The notes: generated from the sequence alone by a model not told the origin. DNA of 64,000 nt from an uncultured Lachnospiraceae bacterium (GCA_910586205.1 CAJUGD010000014.1:10376-74375); one strand, 5' to 3'; positions 27,030 through 37,042 are shown, counted from the stretch's first letter. Numbers and translations: made by a program.

Positions 27030-27479
27030 ATGGCTTTTTTAAGTTCTTTTGATATTAGTGCGTCAGCGCTCAGCGCTCAGCGTGTCCGCATGGACATTGC
27101 GGCGGAGAATATTGCCAATATCGATAGTACCAGAACAGAGGGAGGCGGCGCATACCGGAGGAAGGATGTGCTCTTTGAAAGCTTCGGGGCAGGATCCTTT
27201 AAAGAAGCCCTCCGCAATGCTTCTATGGGCAAGGGTTTTGCAGGCAGAAATGCAGGAGTGCGTGTCGCCGGAATTATAGAAGATGATCGGGAGATGAAGC
27301 AGGTATACAATCCAGGACATCCGGATGCTGACGAGAATGGCTTTGTGACATTACCTAATGTGGATCTTCTGAAGGAAACCGTGGACAGTATGTCTGCTAC
27401 CAGGTCTTATGAGGCCAATGTTACAGCGTTGAATGCAATGAAGCTGATGGCGCAGAAAGCGCTAGAGATTGGTAAATAA
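27030..27479 (+). CDS. flgC: Flagellar basal-body rod protein FlgC (displaced)
   Basis: A 149-residue proximal rod protein. The N-terminal FDISASALSAQRVRMDIAAE with NIANIDSTRT, and the C-terminal VDLLKETVDSMSATRSYEAN with ALNAMKLMAQKAL, are FlgC signatures. It seems complete. ATG 27030 follows GGGCAGGAGGAAG. In most operons flgC follows flgB directly; here it lies between cheY and fliY, so the gene has moved within the operon. Confidence 0.93.
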   Translation: MAFLSSFDISASALSAQRVRMDIAAENIANIDSTRTEGGGAYRRKDVLFESFGAGSFKEALRNASMGKGFAGRNAGVRVAGIIEDDREMKQVYNPGHPDADENGFVTLPNVDLLKETVDSMSATRSYEANVTALNAMKLMAQKALEIGK

Positions 27480-27521
27480 TGTTTAGCGCATTGAAAAATT
27501 AGGGTAAAAGGAGATTGAAAA

Positions 27522-28832
27522 ATGGGCGCTAACAGCTTTAATGAGATGGAACTGGACGCCATAGGCGAGATAATGAATATCAGCTTGGGTGCTTCGGCGA
27601 CGGCAGTTTCCACAATGCTGGGCACCAAAGTAAATATCACCACACCAGTAGTGCTGGTTCAGTCACGGGAGGAGTTTGAGTTTAAAAGGCTGGAGCCGGC
27701 TATTGGTGTTGTGATCGATTACGTGGAAGGGCTGGACGGTAAGAATATAATGATGTTCCGGAAGGAAGATATCCGGATCATTGTGGGAACCATGATGGGA
27801 GAAGATCCGCCTGCCGATGCCTTTGAGATGATGGATGAACTGTATATCAGCGCCATCTGTGAGGTTATGAATCAGATGATGGGATCTTCAGCTACCGCTT
27901 TGTCGGAGTTTTTAGGTACCATTGTAAATATATCCACACCAAAATCTTTTGAAGTGGGTGAGCCGGAGGAGTTTAAGGATACGTATTTTACGGAAGAATC
28001 CGGCATGGTAATTGTGCGCTTCCGGCTGGAGATCGAGAATAAGCTCAACAGTGAGTTTATGAACTTGATGCCCATTAAGTTAGCGAAGCGTCTTTTGGAG
28101 CCTTTTGCAGATTCTTTAGGAGAGGGAGGGGGAGACGAGACACCTGCAACAGAGCCTCAGCCAGCACCTGCGGCGCCTCAGCCGGTGCCTGCCGCGCAGC
28201 CTGCGCCAGAGCCAGCACCAGCGGCGCCTCAGCCAATGCCGGCGGCACAGCCTGCACCAGAGCCAGTGCCTCAGCCTGTACCAGCGGCGCCCCAGCCGAT
28301 GCCTGCCGCACAGCCTTTGCCAATGCCTCAGCCGGATCCGGCGGCCATGCAGGCTATGCCGCAGCAGCCATATTATGCTTATCCGCCTGCAGGAGCAGAT
28401 CCCATGATGCTTCAGCTTCTCAATCAGATGCAGCAGACACAGATGCAGATGATGGAGATGATGAAGAATGTAAAGACACCGGATCATTCTTCTTCCGGGA
28501 GCGGAGGTTCTTCGATTATCCGTCCTTTGGCATCTCCTCAGATGCAGGATCAGGACGGCACAGGAGAGGAAGACAAGACCAATCAGGAGATGCTGATGAA
28601 GGTGCCGCTGGAAATCTCGGTGGAGATTGGCAGAACCAAACGTTTGGTAAAGGATATTTTGGAGTTTACCCAGGGAACACTGGTGGTTTTAGACAAGATG
28701 GCCGGAGAGCAGGTTGATTTGTTTGTCAATGGCCAGTGTATTGCAAGAGGCGATATTGTTGTGGTAGAGGATAACTTCGGAATCCGTGTGACAGAGATTG
28801 TATCCCGGGAACTGCATCCGGAAATCCTGTAG
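27522..28832 (+). CDS. fliY: Flagellar motor switch phosphatase FliY (CheC-FliN fusion)
   Basis: A 436-residue C-ring component that also dephosphorylates CheY-P in Gram-positive bacteria. The N-terminal CheC-like domain keeps both active centres: IGEIMNISLGASATAV...P and ICEVMNQMMGSSATAL...P (Glu-x2-Asn in each). A ~110-residue linker (DNA 28141-28380) is built from near-repeats of PAPAAPQPMPAAQPAPEP, then a Met/Gln-rich segment. The C-terminal FliN/SpoA domain begins at VPLEISVEIGRTKRLVKDIL. It lacks the N-terminal CheY-binding peptide seen in FliM. Confidence 0.94.
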   Translation: MGANSFNEMELDAIGEIMNISLGASATAVSTMLGTKVNITTPVVLVQSREEFEFKRLEPAIGVVIDYVEGLDGKNIMMFRKEDIRIIVGTMMGEDPPADAFEMMDELYISAICEVMNQMMGSSATALSEFLGTIVNISTPKSFEVGEPEEFKDTYFTEESGMVIVRFRLEIENKLNSEFMNLMPIKLAKRLLEPFADSLGEGGGDETPATEPQPAPAAPQPVPAAQPAPEPAPAAPQPMPAAQPAPEPVPQPVPAAPQPMPAAQPLPMPQPDPAAMQAMPQQPYYAYPPAGADPMMLQLLNQMQQTQMQMMEMMKNVKTPDHSSSGSGGSSIIRPLASPQMQDQDGTGEEDKTNQEMLMKVPLEISVEIGRTKRLVKDILEFTQGTLVVLDKMAGEQVDLFVNGQCIARGDIVVVEDNFGIRVTEIVSRELHPEIL

Positions 28833-28841
28833 GGCAGAGGA

Positions 28842-29216
28842 ATGATGGAATATCTCACATTGTTTCGTTCGGTTCTGACGGTTGCGGCAGTATTGATTCT
28901 TACCTGGTGGTGCAGCCGCTTGTTGGGAAAGCAGTGGGTAATGAAAGCATCCCCTGCTTCCGGACATATCCGGCTTATAGAACAGCTTCAGGTAGGACAG
29001 GACAAGCGAATCCTTCTTTTAAAAGTAGGGGAGGAGCATTATCTGGTAGGAGTCAGCCAGGCGGGAGTCCAGCTTCTGTCAAAGGTGGAAGGAACCTTTG
29101 AAAAAGCGGACGAGCCGGAAAATATAAAACCACCTGTCAGTACAGGACTTCCTTTTTCAGATTTCGTAAGGAAACACTTGGAAGAGTTGCAAGAAAGGAT
29201 GGGAGGAAAACCATGA
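28842..29216 (+). CDS. fliO: Flagellar biosynthesis protein FliO
   Basis: A 124-residue single-pass membrane protein that aids export-gate (FliP) assembly. TM near residues 9-27 (SVLTVAAVLILTWWCSRLL), then the short conserved cytoplasmic domain IRLIEQLQVGQDKRILLLKV with EEHYLVGV. ATG 28842 or 28845 can start; AGAGG lies immediately upstream, favouring 28845. The stop overlaps an 18-codon ORF that leads into fliP. Confidence 0.88.
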   Translation: MMEYLTLFRSVLTVAAVLILTWWCSRLLGKQWVMKASPASGHIRLIEQLQVGQDKRILLLKVGEEHYLVGVSQAGVQLLSKVEGTFEKADEPENIKPPVSTGLPFSDFVRKHLEELQERMGGKP

Positions 29217-29269
29217 ACAGCCTGCTGATCAGGCAAATGCCTATAGCAGAGGTGGGAGGAGAACCATGA
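29213..29269 (+). CDS. 18-codon ORF bridging fliO and fliP
   Basis: ATG 29213 (MNSLLIRQMPIAEVGGEP, then TGA 29267) has a perfect GGGAGGA ribosome-binding site. Its ATGA overlaps the fliO stop, and its own TGA lies inside the ATGA at the fliP start. The two start regions, 29201-29217 and 29254-29270, match at 16 of 17 bases, so a small duplication probably created it. It may couple fliP translation to fliO. No peptide function is proposed. Confidence 0.5.
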   Translation: MNSLLIRQMPIAEVGGEP

Positions 29270-29922
29270 ATGATCTTCTGACACAGTTAAACGGCGGGAG
29301 TGTTCCTACTCTGGAATTGATTTTTTTGACCACCCTTGTGGCTTTACTTCCCACCATTGTTATTATGATGACTTCTTTTACGAGAACGATCATCATTTTG
29401 TCGTTTACCAGGAATGCCATGGGTGTTCAGCAGGCTCCGCCTAATATGGTCCTGGTAGGCATTGCATTGTTTTTGACGCTGTATATTATGAGCCCGGTTA
29501 TCAATCGAATCAATGACGAGGCATATCAGCCTTATGTGAATGAGGAGATCAGCCAGGAGGAGGCGCTTGAGCGAATGGTGGTTCCTTTAAAGGAGTTCAT
29601 GCTGCGGAACACAGAGGTGAACACTATGGAAACCTTTATCAATCTCTCCCGGACGCCGGTTCAGGAGAATCCTCAGGATTATCCTTTGACGGTGGTGGTG
29701 CCGGCATTTATGACAAGTGAGCTGAAAGCGGGATTTACAGCGGGATTTTTGATTTATCTGCCCTTTTTGCTGGTGGACATTATTGTATCTACCACGCTGA
29801 TGTCCATGGGTATGGTAATGCTGCCTCCGGCTATGATTTCCATGCCGTTCAAGCTTTTGCTTTTTGTGACAGTGGATGGGTGGGAGCTTTTATTTTCCAG
29901 TATTGTACAGAGCTTTCGTTAG
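29266..29922 (+). CDS. fliP: Flagellar export gate protein FliP
   Basis: A 218-residue export-gate core subunit. Four TM helices: IFLTTLVALLPTIVIMMTSF at the N-terminus, MVLVGIALFLTLYIM, then two after residue 150 (AGFLIYLPFLLVDIIVSTTL, MISMPFKLLLFVTVDGW). Like other Firmicutes FliP it has no cleaved signal peptide. MSMGMVMLPPAMISMPFK is a strongly conserved block. ATG 29266 follows GGGAGGAG and overlaps the stop of the 18-codon ORF. Confidence 0.96.
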   Translation: MNDLLTQLNGGSVPTLELIFLTTLVALLPTIVIMMTSFTRTIIILSFTRNAMGVQQAPPNMVLVGIALFLTLYIMSPVINRINDEAYQPYVNEEISQEEALERMVVPLKEFMLRNTEVNTMETFINLSRTPVQENPQDYPLTVVVPAFMTSELKAGFTAGFLIYLPFLLVDIIVSTTLMSMGMVMLPPAMISMPFKLLLFVTVDGWELLFSSIVQSFR

Positions 29923-29945
29923 AGACATAGAAAGGAAAACGGTCT

Positions 29946-30209
29946 ATGGGTGATTTACAGGTTCTGGATATTATGTATCAGACATTTCAGCTTGCAGTGA
30001 GGCTGACTATGCCGTTTCTGCTGACCAGTATGGTTGTGGGTGTGATCATTGCTATTTTTCAGGCAGCAACTCAAATCAATGAACAGACCTTGACCTTTGT
30101 GCCGAAGTTTCTTTCCATTTTGGCTATCATGGGATTTTTGGGAAGCACCATATTGACGATGCTGCAGGATTTTGTCAGACAGATGGCCGGATTGATTGCG
30201 GGAGGCTGA
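29946..30209 (+). CDS. fliQ: Flagellar export gate protein FliQ
   Basis: An 87-residue gate protein with two TM helices (AVRLTMPFLLTSMVVGVIIA and FLSILAIMGFLGSTILTML) joined by the conserved cytoplasmic loop FQAATQINEQTLTFVPK. It stacks on the FliP/FliR ring in the export gate. RBS AAAGGAAAA. The fliR ATG lies 6 nt after its stop. Confidence 0.95.
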   Translation: MGDLQVLDIMYQTFQLAVRLTMPFLLTSMVVGVIIAIFQAATQINEQTLTFVPKFLSILAIMGFLGSTILTMLQDFVRQMAGLIAGG

Positions 30210-30215
30210 CGCTTC

Positions 30216-30968
30216 ATGTTTATTCTGTTCTCCTTGGTAGTGATGCGGATGAGCGGGGCTATTATCTTTAACCCCATCTTCGGCAGGACGAACTATCCCA
30301 GGGCGGCCAAGGGAGGATTGATTTTTTTCCTTTCTCTGATGCTGTTTGTGGGAGTGGACGGTACTCTTTCTCACCAGCCGGCAGGTATGATTGAGTATGG
30401 GGTTATGCTGGTGAAGGAGCTGTTGGTAGGTTTTGTGCTGGGATTTTCCATGGAGCTGACTTTTGCAATTGTCCGGTTTTCTTCAGCAGTGATGGACAAT
30501 GTAATGGGACTTTCCATGGCGCAGGTTTATGACCCCCAATATAATACCCAGATGACCATTACTTCCGGTATTTATTATGCTTTTATAGCATTGATTTTTC
30601 TTGCCACAGACGGTCATGTACGGCTGATTGCCCTGTTTTTTTCGTCGGCAAGGCTGGTTCCCTTTGGGGAGGTGGTTCTGCGGCCGGAGCTTTCGGAGCT
30701 GATGCTGGAGATTTTTAAAACAAGTATTCTTACGGGATTTCAGTTTGCATTTCCTTTGGTGGCAATGGAGCTGGTGACAGAGGCGGCAGTCGGGATTTTG
30801 ATGAGAATGATTCCTCAGATCAATGTGTTTGCCGTTAATTTCCAGATCAAGATTGCGGTGGGCCTGATGATGCTTGTGTATCTGTTCAGCCCTATGGGAA
30901 CCCGTATTTATGTGATGCTTGATGATATGTTTTTGTATATGCAGCGGCTGATCATGCTGATGAGGTGA
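30216..30968 (+). CDS. fliR: Flagellar export gate protein FliR
   Basis: A 250-residue export-gate subunit with about six hydrophobic segments and the conserved NPIFGRTNYPRAAKGG and LLVGFVLGFSMEL blocks. It starts at ATG 30216, 6 nt after the fliQ stop and in the same frame, with GGAGG inside the end of fliQ. The N-terminus is a little short compared with many FliR proteins. flhB follows after 118 bp, and FlhB is the direct partner at the gate. Confidence 0.94.
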   Translation: MFILFSLVVMRMSGAIIFNPIFGRTNYPRAAKGGLIFFLSLMLFVGVDGTLSHQPAGMIEYGVMLVKELLVGFVLGFSMELTFAIVRFSSAVMDNVMGLSMAQVYDPQYNTQMTITSGIYYAFIALIFLATDGHVRLIALFFSSARLVPFGEVVLRPELSELMLEIFKTSILTGFQFAFPLVAMELVTEAAVGILMRMIPQINVFAVNFQIKIAVGLMMLVYLFSPMGTRIYVMLDDMFLYMQRLIMLMR

Positions 30969-31086
30969 CAGAAAAAGATAAAATATGATTTTGTCAGGAG
31001 ATAAGCAGGTATCGGACGGGTAAGAAAGGGCTGTCTGGAAAAGGCGGCAGGGACTTGGCCTGGAATGACGGAAGGGAGTGGTGAGC

Positions 31087-32160
31087 TTGGCGGAGTCAAA
31101 CGGACAGGAGAAAACCGAGAAACCAACCAGTAAACGGCGGAAGGATGCCCGGAAGGAAGGCAATGTTTTCCAAAGTAAGGATGCCGTCACGGTGGTCATG
31201 CTGTTCGGTGTGTTTTATGTGCTCAAGCTGATGATTCCGCTCCTGTATGAGACCATACGGGACTGTATGGTTTATTTTTTTTCACAGGTAGGGAATCCGG
31301 ACCCTTTTGGTTCCTCGCCTAATATTTATGTATACATGTCAGTTGCGGCCATCAAGTGTGCCATGCCGGTGCTTTTGGCGTCCATGGCGCTGGGAATCAT
31401 TTCCCATGGGGTCCAGACACGTTTTAATATAAGCTTTCAGGTGCTTCGGCCTAAATTCAGTAAGATGAATCCCATCAGCGGGATCAAGAAGATGTTCGGC
31501 ATCAAAAAGCTGGTGGATCTGGCAAAAAACCTGATTAAGATCACTCTTCTGCTGGCTCTTTTGGTAAACCTTTTAAAGACAGATCTGATTGATATCTCCA
31601 AGATGCTGGACATGCGGCTTTTACCGTCAGCCGCCAGGATGCTGGAGCTGGTGTTTGAGCTGGTGCTGAAGGTTGCTCTGGCTTTTGCAGTGGTAGCGTT
31701 CTTTGACTATCTCTATCAGAGATGGGATTATGAGAACAACTTAAAGATGACCAAGCAGGAAGTGAAGGATGAGTATAAGATGACAGAGGGGAATCCGGAG
31801 ATCAAGGGAAGAATCCGGAAGCTCCAGCGTCAGATGGCTCTCAGCCGTATGATGCAGAAAGTTCCTGACGCGGATGTAATCATCAGGAACCCTACACACT
31901 TTGCAGTGGCATTAAAGTATGACCCTGACAGGCACGGTGCGCCTATGGTTCTTGCAAAGGGCCAGGATGAGCTGGCGCTTCGGATCGTGCGGGTAGGGGA
32001 AGAAAACGGAGTATTTATCATGGAGAATCGGCCTCTTGCCCGGGCGCTCTATGATTCCTGTGAGGTGGATCGGGAGATCCCGCCAGAGTTTTATGGGGCA
32101 GTGGCAGAGATTCTGGTATATATTTACCGGGAGAGCCACAGGGAGGATATGCTTCAGTAG
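31087..32160 (+). CDS. flhB: Flagellar export switch protein FlhB
   Basis: A gate protein that changes substrate specificity from hook to filament by self-cleavage. From TTG 31087 it has 357 residues and begins (M)AESNGQEKTEKPTSKRRKDA, the normal FlhB N-terminus; GTG codons at 31078 and 31081 are in frame, but TTG has the better spacing to GGAAGGGAG. Four TM helices lie in the N-terminal half. The autocleavage motif NPTH is in VIIRNPTHFAVALKYD, and the C-terminal domain after it is complete. The length and the NPTH site suggest a functional protein. Confidence 0.95.
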   Translation: MAESNGQEKTEKPTSKRRKDARKEGNVFQSKDAVTVVMLFGVFYVLKLMIPLLYETIRDCMVYFFSQVGNPDPFGSSPNIYVYMSVAAIKCAMPVLLASMALGIISHGVQTRFNISFQVLRPKFSKMNPISGIKKMFGIKKLVDLAKNLIKITLLLALLVNLLKTDLIDISKMLDMRLLPSAARMLELVFELVLKVALAFAVVAFFDYLYQRWDYENNLKMTKQEVKDEYKMTEGNPEIKGRIRKLQRQMALSRMMQKVPDADVIIRNPTHFAVALKYDPDRHGAPMVLAKGQDELALRIVRVGEENGVFIMENRPLARALYDSCEVDREIPPEFYGAVAEILVYIYRESHREDMLQ

Positions 32161-32265
32161 TTTCGGCGCTTTTTCCGGCGCAGTCTTTGACAAGACCAAC
32201 ATATGCCATAATTGGTATCAGATGGGTAACAGCATCATATTTTATATGGATGGATGGAGTTTTTC

Positions 32266-34410
32266 ATGAAAAAGTTGTTGAGCTATTCGGTAGTATTGTT
32301 TGTACTTACCGTAATCTTATTATTGATTATTCCGCTGCCTGCGGCGCTGGTGGATGTGGCGATTATCCTGAATATGTCTCTTTCCATGATGATCCTGGTG
32401 ACCACGATGACCATCCGGGAGCCGCTGGAGTTTTCTATATTTCCGTCACTGCTTTTGATTACCACCTTATTCCGGCTGGGAATCAATGTGTCTACTACCA
32501 GGAATATTCTGACCAACTCCGGATCCTCAGGACAGATCATCAAAGCGTTTGGTGATTTTATCCTGCGGGGAAATGTAGTGGTCGGTATGATCATTTTCCT
32601 GATTATCGTGTTAATGCAGTTTATCGTTATTACCAAGGGTGCGGAGCGTGTGTCTGAGGTTGCGGCAAGATTTACCTTAGACGCCATGCCTGGTAAGCAG
32701 ATGGCCATTGATGCGGATCTAAACTCAGGTCTTATCAATGAACAGCAGGCAAAGCTTAGGCGTGAGAAGATTCAAAGGGAAGCAGATTTCTATGGTTCCA
32801 TGGACGGTGCTACCAAGATCGTTAAGGGCGATTCAGTTATGTCCTTGATTACAACGGCCATTAACCTGATTGGGGGAAGTATTATTGGTATTATCCAGTC
32901 AGGAGACAGTATTGGCAATGTGCTCAGCACCTACTCCATTGCTACAGTAGGTGACGGCCTTGTGGGACAGATTCCTTCTCTTTTGATCTCTACGGCTACC
33001 GGCATGATCGTAACCAGGGCAGTCTCAGAGGGAAGTCTGAATGAGGATGTTTCCAAGCAGTTTATGGCACAGCCTACTGCGATTATGATCAGCGGCGTTG
33101 TGGTCGGGGTGCTGACCGTGATTCCGGGGATGCCGGTGATTCAGCTCATGATCATTTCCTTAGGGCTGATCGGGGGCGGATTTTATCTGTCGCGCCGGAT
33201 TAAAGCGGAGCCGGGGCTTGCCATGGCCGGGGCCTTTGGGGGCATCGCTGCTCCGGGGGCAGAGCCGGAGGGCTTAGAGCCGGCTCCCGCTGAGGAAGCT
33301 CCTCCGCCGGTCAGCGAGGAGGAATATTTCAAGGATGTGAATAATGTCTATACCTTGCTGACAGTAGAGGCCATTGAGATGGAGTTTGGATACAGCCTGA
33401 TTCCTCTGGTGGATGAATCGGTGGGAGGACGGCTGATTAACCGGATTATTATTTTCCGGCGTCAGTATGCCCAGGATATGGGATTTGTCATTCCGTCTAT
33501 CCGGCTGCGGGACAGCTCGGGATTAAATACGAATCAATATTGTATTAAGATTAAAGGTGAGGAGGTGGCTAAGGGCGAGATTCTGGTGGACTATTTCCTG
33601 GCTTTGGAGCCGGAGAATCCGGAAAAAGAGATTGACGGTATTGAAACCATTGAACCGGCTTACGGGATTCCCAGCCGGTGGATACGTCCCGAGGACAGGG
33701 AACTGGCAGAGATCTACGGCTATACGGTCATTGACCCTTTGTCTGTATTGGTGACGCATTTATCGGAGGTGGTAAAGCAGCATGCCCATGAGCTGATTAC
33801 CCGTCAGGAAGTGATGCACTTAGTGGAGAACACCAAGAAGGTTTCTCCGGAACTGATAGAAGAAGCATTTCCGAATCTGATCAGTTACAGTCTGTTCCAG
33901 AAGATTTTGACCAGCCTTTTGAAAGAGGGTGTGCCAATTAAGGATCTGGAGACCATATTGGAGACTATGATTGAGACCATTTCCGATACAGGGCTTCCGG
34001 TGAAGGATGTGGACGGCATGATTGAGAATATTCGAGCCGCCTTAAAGCGCACGATTACCAGAATGTACTGTGAGGACGGCAGCATGAAGGTGATTACACT
34101 GGATGCGGAGCTGGAGAGGACGATGGTGGGATGTCTGTCTAAAGGAGAGAGAGGGTATTACCTTGCTTTAAGCCCGGATATCCTTCAGAGCCTTATCAAT
34201 CAGGTGACGGTTCAGCTTAAAAAGTTCAGCGGATTTTCTCAAAGTCCCGTGATTTTGACTTCACAGGTAATGCGGGTGCATTTTTACCGGCTGATCGATC
34301 AGTTTTATCCCAATGTGCGGGTGCTGTCTTTTAATGAGATATCCAACAATGTACAGATTCAGTCAATCGGCAGTCTGACTCTTGACAATACAGGAAGGAA
34401 GGGCGCTTGA
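32266..34410 (+). CDS. flhA: Flagellar export gate protein FlhA
   Basis: The 714-residue nonameric export gate. Eight TM helices in the first ~320 residues, including the FHIPEP region (LEFSIFPSLLLITTLFRLGI, then VVGMIIFLIIVLMQFIVITK, GAERVSEVAARFTLDAMPGK), then an acidic/Pro linker and a large cytoplasmic domain. ATG 32266 (MKKLLSYSVVLF) is preferred, with GGATGGAG 6 nt upstream, over a start 4 codons earlier. Normally flhF and flhG follow; here the sigma factor gene does. Confidence 0.96.
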   Translation: MKKLLSYSVVLFVLTVILLLIIPLPAALVDVAIILNMSLSMMILVTTMTIREPLEFSIFPSLLLITTLFRLGINVSTTRNILTNSGSSGQIIKAFGDFILRGNVVVGMIIFLIIVLMQFIVITKGAERVSEVAARFTLDAMPGKQMAIDADLNSGLINEQQAKLRREKIQREADFYGSMDGATKIVKGDSVMSLITTAINLIGGSIIGIIQSGDSIGNVLSTYSIATVGDGLVGQIPSLLISTATGMIVTRAVSEGSLNEDVSKQFMAQPTAIMISGVVVGVLTVIPGMPVIQLMIISLGLIGGGFYLSRRIKAEPGLAMAGAFGGIAAPGAEPEGLEPAPAEEAPPPVSEEEYFKDVNNVYTLLTVEAIEMEFGYSLIPLVDESVGGRLINRIIIFRRQYAQDMGFVIPSIRLRDSSGLNTNQYCIKIKGEEVAKGEILVDYFLALEPENPEKEIDGIETIEPAYGIPSRWIRPEDRELAEIYGYTVIDPLSVLVTHLSEVVKQHAHELITRQEVMHLVENTKKVSPELIEEAFPNLISYSLFQKILTSLLKEGVPIKDLETILETMIETISDTGLPVKDVDGMIENIRAALKRTITRMYCEDGSMKVITLDAELERTMVGCLSKGERGYYLALSPDILQSLINQVTVQLKKFSGFSQSPVILTSQVMRVHFYRLIDQFYPNVRVLSFNEISNNVQIQSIGSLTLDNTGRKGA

Positions 34411-34486
34411 TCCGGTACGGTTTAAGGCATGGAAATGCAGCGGGGTTATTTTGGAAGAATCGTGAAAGAAAAGGGGGTGAGGCAGG

Positions 34487-35260
34487 ATGCCGCCGGCAGA
34501 TTATTTAGAAGATAAAACCAATGAGGAGCTGCTGGAGATGTACCGGCAGGAGGGAAAGCTGGAAGTAAAGCAGGCTCTTGCCCTCCGCCATCTTTATATC
34601 GTAAAAACCATTGCCATGCAGATGCGTAATATCTATGCCGGAACCCTTCAGATGGAAGATATTATCAATGAAGGCGTTATTGCGATCATGAAAGGTATTG
34701 ACAGATATGACCCGGAGCGCGATAATAAGTTTGAGACCTTTATATCCCGGAGAATACGGGGGATGATCATTGACCTGGTCCGCAAGAATGACTGGATGCC
34801 AAGGGACTTCCGCAAGCAGGTGAAGGCAATGGATGAGGCCAGGACGGCTTTAGACCGGAGCTTAGGCTATGCCCCGTCGGACGAGGAGACGGCAGAGTAT
34901 ATGGGAATGGATGTGCGCAAGTTTAAGAAGCTTCAGCGCATGAGCGTTATGATGAATGTGCTTTCACTGGATATGATTACAGACGATGAGGGAGAACATC
35001 AGTCTCTGCAGCTTTCCAGCGGCGATCCGGATTCCCAGCCAGAGAAGGCTTTTCTTAAAGAGGAGTCCCGCCAGGTTTTGGCGGAGGCGGTTAACAGCTT
35101 AAAAGAAAAGGAAAAAATGGTGATTTCCCTTTATTATGTGGAGGAGCTGAATATGGGACAGATTGCTCATATCTTAAATGTGAGCGAACCCAGGATCTCT
35201 CAGATTCACAGTGCAGCCATACGGAAGCTGAAAGCTTATATGAGCGGCTACATGACATAG
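34487..35260 (+). CDS. fliA: RNA polymerase sigma-28 factor (FliA/SigD)
   Basis: A 257-residue alternative sigma factor for late flagellar and chemotaxis genes. Region 2: ALRHLYIVKTIAMQMRN, DIINEGVIAIMKGIDRYDPE and FETFISRRIRGMIIDLVRKN. Region 4: INSLKEKEKMVISLYYVEEL-type stretch with MGQIAHILNVSEPRISQIHS as the HTH. ATG 34487 follows a GGGGTGAGGCAGG site. The GCCGATAT box before 11753 is a plausible target. The anti-sigma gene flgM is not in this window. Confidence 0.95.
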   Translation: MPPADYLEDKTNEELLEMYRQEGKLEVKQALALRHLYIVKTIAMQMRNIYAGTLQMEDIINEGVIAIMKGIDRYDPERDNKFETFISRRIRGMIIDLVRKNDWMPRDFRKQVKAMDEARTALDRSLGYAPSDEETAEYMGMDVRKFKKLQRMSVMMNVLSLDMITDDEGEHQSLQLSSGDPDSQPEKAFLKEESRQVLAEAVNSLKEKEKMVISLYYVEELNMGQIAHILNVSEPRISQIHSAAIRKLKAYMSGYMT

Positions 35261-35405
35261 ACGGCAGTGATTCACTGTCTGCAGATACATAACAGGCAAA
35301 GAACAAAGAAAAGGCGGCAGAGTTGTGAGAGAATGCGGCTGTCAGCGGGCCGTCAAAAACAGCATCATAGGAACAGGGCGGATACGCCGAAAGGAGGAGA
35401 TGGGC

Positions 35406-36200
35406 ATGTATCAGGGTTTTTATAATCTGACATCCGGTATGCTGACCCAAAGCAGGAATTTAAATGTAATCAGTAACAATATGGTAAACATCCAGACTCC
35501 TGGTTATAAGAGGGATAAGATGGTCAGCACCACATTTCAGGAGGAGATGCTTTACCGGACGGGTAAGCGCTATAAGGAGGATCCGGAGCCTCTTGCCACC
35601 ACATCCAAGATTCGGGCAGCAGAGAGGACCTATGTGAATCATGAGCAGGGCGGCTTTGATTTGACAGACGGGATTTTTGACTTTGCCTTGGGGGATAAAG
35701 GATATTTCTGCATTGACACCCCGGCAGGGGTTCGTTATACCCGCAATGGTTCTTTTTTTGTAGATGATGAGGGGTATCTTTCTCTCAACGGACAGGGAAG
35801 GGTTCAGGGAACAGACGGACAGCCGATCCGGATTGACAATGAGAATTTTACGGTAGACGGCAGAGGCAATATCAGTGTAGTGGAGACCAGCGGCGGCGGA
35901 ACAGAGGATGCGGAAGTTACCACGGAAGTGCGCCAGATGGGTACTCTGCGGGTCGTGGATTTTGAGGACTATGAGCAACTCCACAAGGAGGATTATGGAA
36001 TGTTTTCCACCAATCAGGAGCCCCAGGAGGCAGAGTCTCCTTCTGTTATGTGGAAGATGGTGGAGAAGTCAAATGTGGACATGGTAGAGGAGATGGTTTC
36101 CATGATGACGTCTCAGAGGGCTTTGCAGAGCGCTGCCCAGGTGCTCAAGATGTATGACCAGATCTTAAGCAAGGCTGTCACGGATGTGGGAAGATTGTAA
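35406..36200 (+). CDS. Flagellar rod protein, FlgF/FlgG (FlhO) type
   Basis: A 264-residue distal-rod-type protein. The N-terminus MYQGFYNLTSGMLTQSRNLN with VISNNMVNIQTPGYKRD, and a C-terminus with SNVDMVEEMVSMMTSQRALQ, define the FlgF/FlgG family; in Bacillus the equivalent pair is flhO-flhP. ATG 35406 is chosen with AAAGGAGGAG 8 nt upstream; ATG 35400 is too close. The paired gene follows 16 bp later. Which copy is the FlgF and which the FlgG equivalent is not certain. Confidence 0.9.
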   Translation: MYQGFYNLTSGMLTQSRNLNVISNNMVNIQTPGYKRDKMVSTTFQEEMLYRTGKRYKEDPEPLATTSKIRAAERTYVNHEQGGFDLTDGIFDFALGDKGYFCIDTPAGVRYTRNGSFFVDDEGYLSLNGQGRVQGTDGQPIRIDNENFTVDGRGNISVVETSGGGTEDAEVTTEVRQMGTLRVVDFEDYEQLHKEDYGMFSTNQEPQEAESPSVMWKMVEKSNVDMVEEMVSMMTSQRALQSAAQVLKMYDQILSKAVTDVGRL

Positions 36201-36216
36201 GGGAGGTAGGAGATTT

Positions 36217-37008
<792 letters not shown>

Positions 37009-37042
37009 CACACCGGAATAAATAGGAGGTCACAGGGGAGCT

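Noticed and set aside
32187..32555. 122-codon plus-strand frame at the start of flhA
   Set aside because: Overlaps the conserved FlhA N-terminus in another frame.
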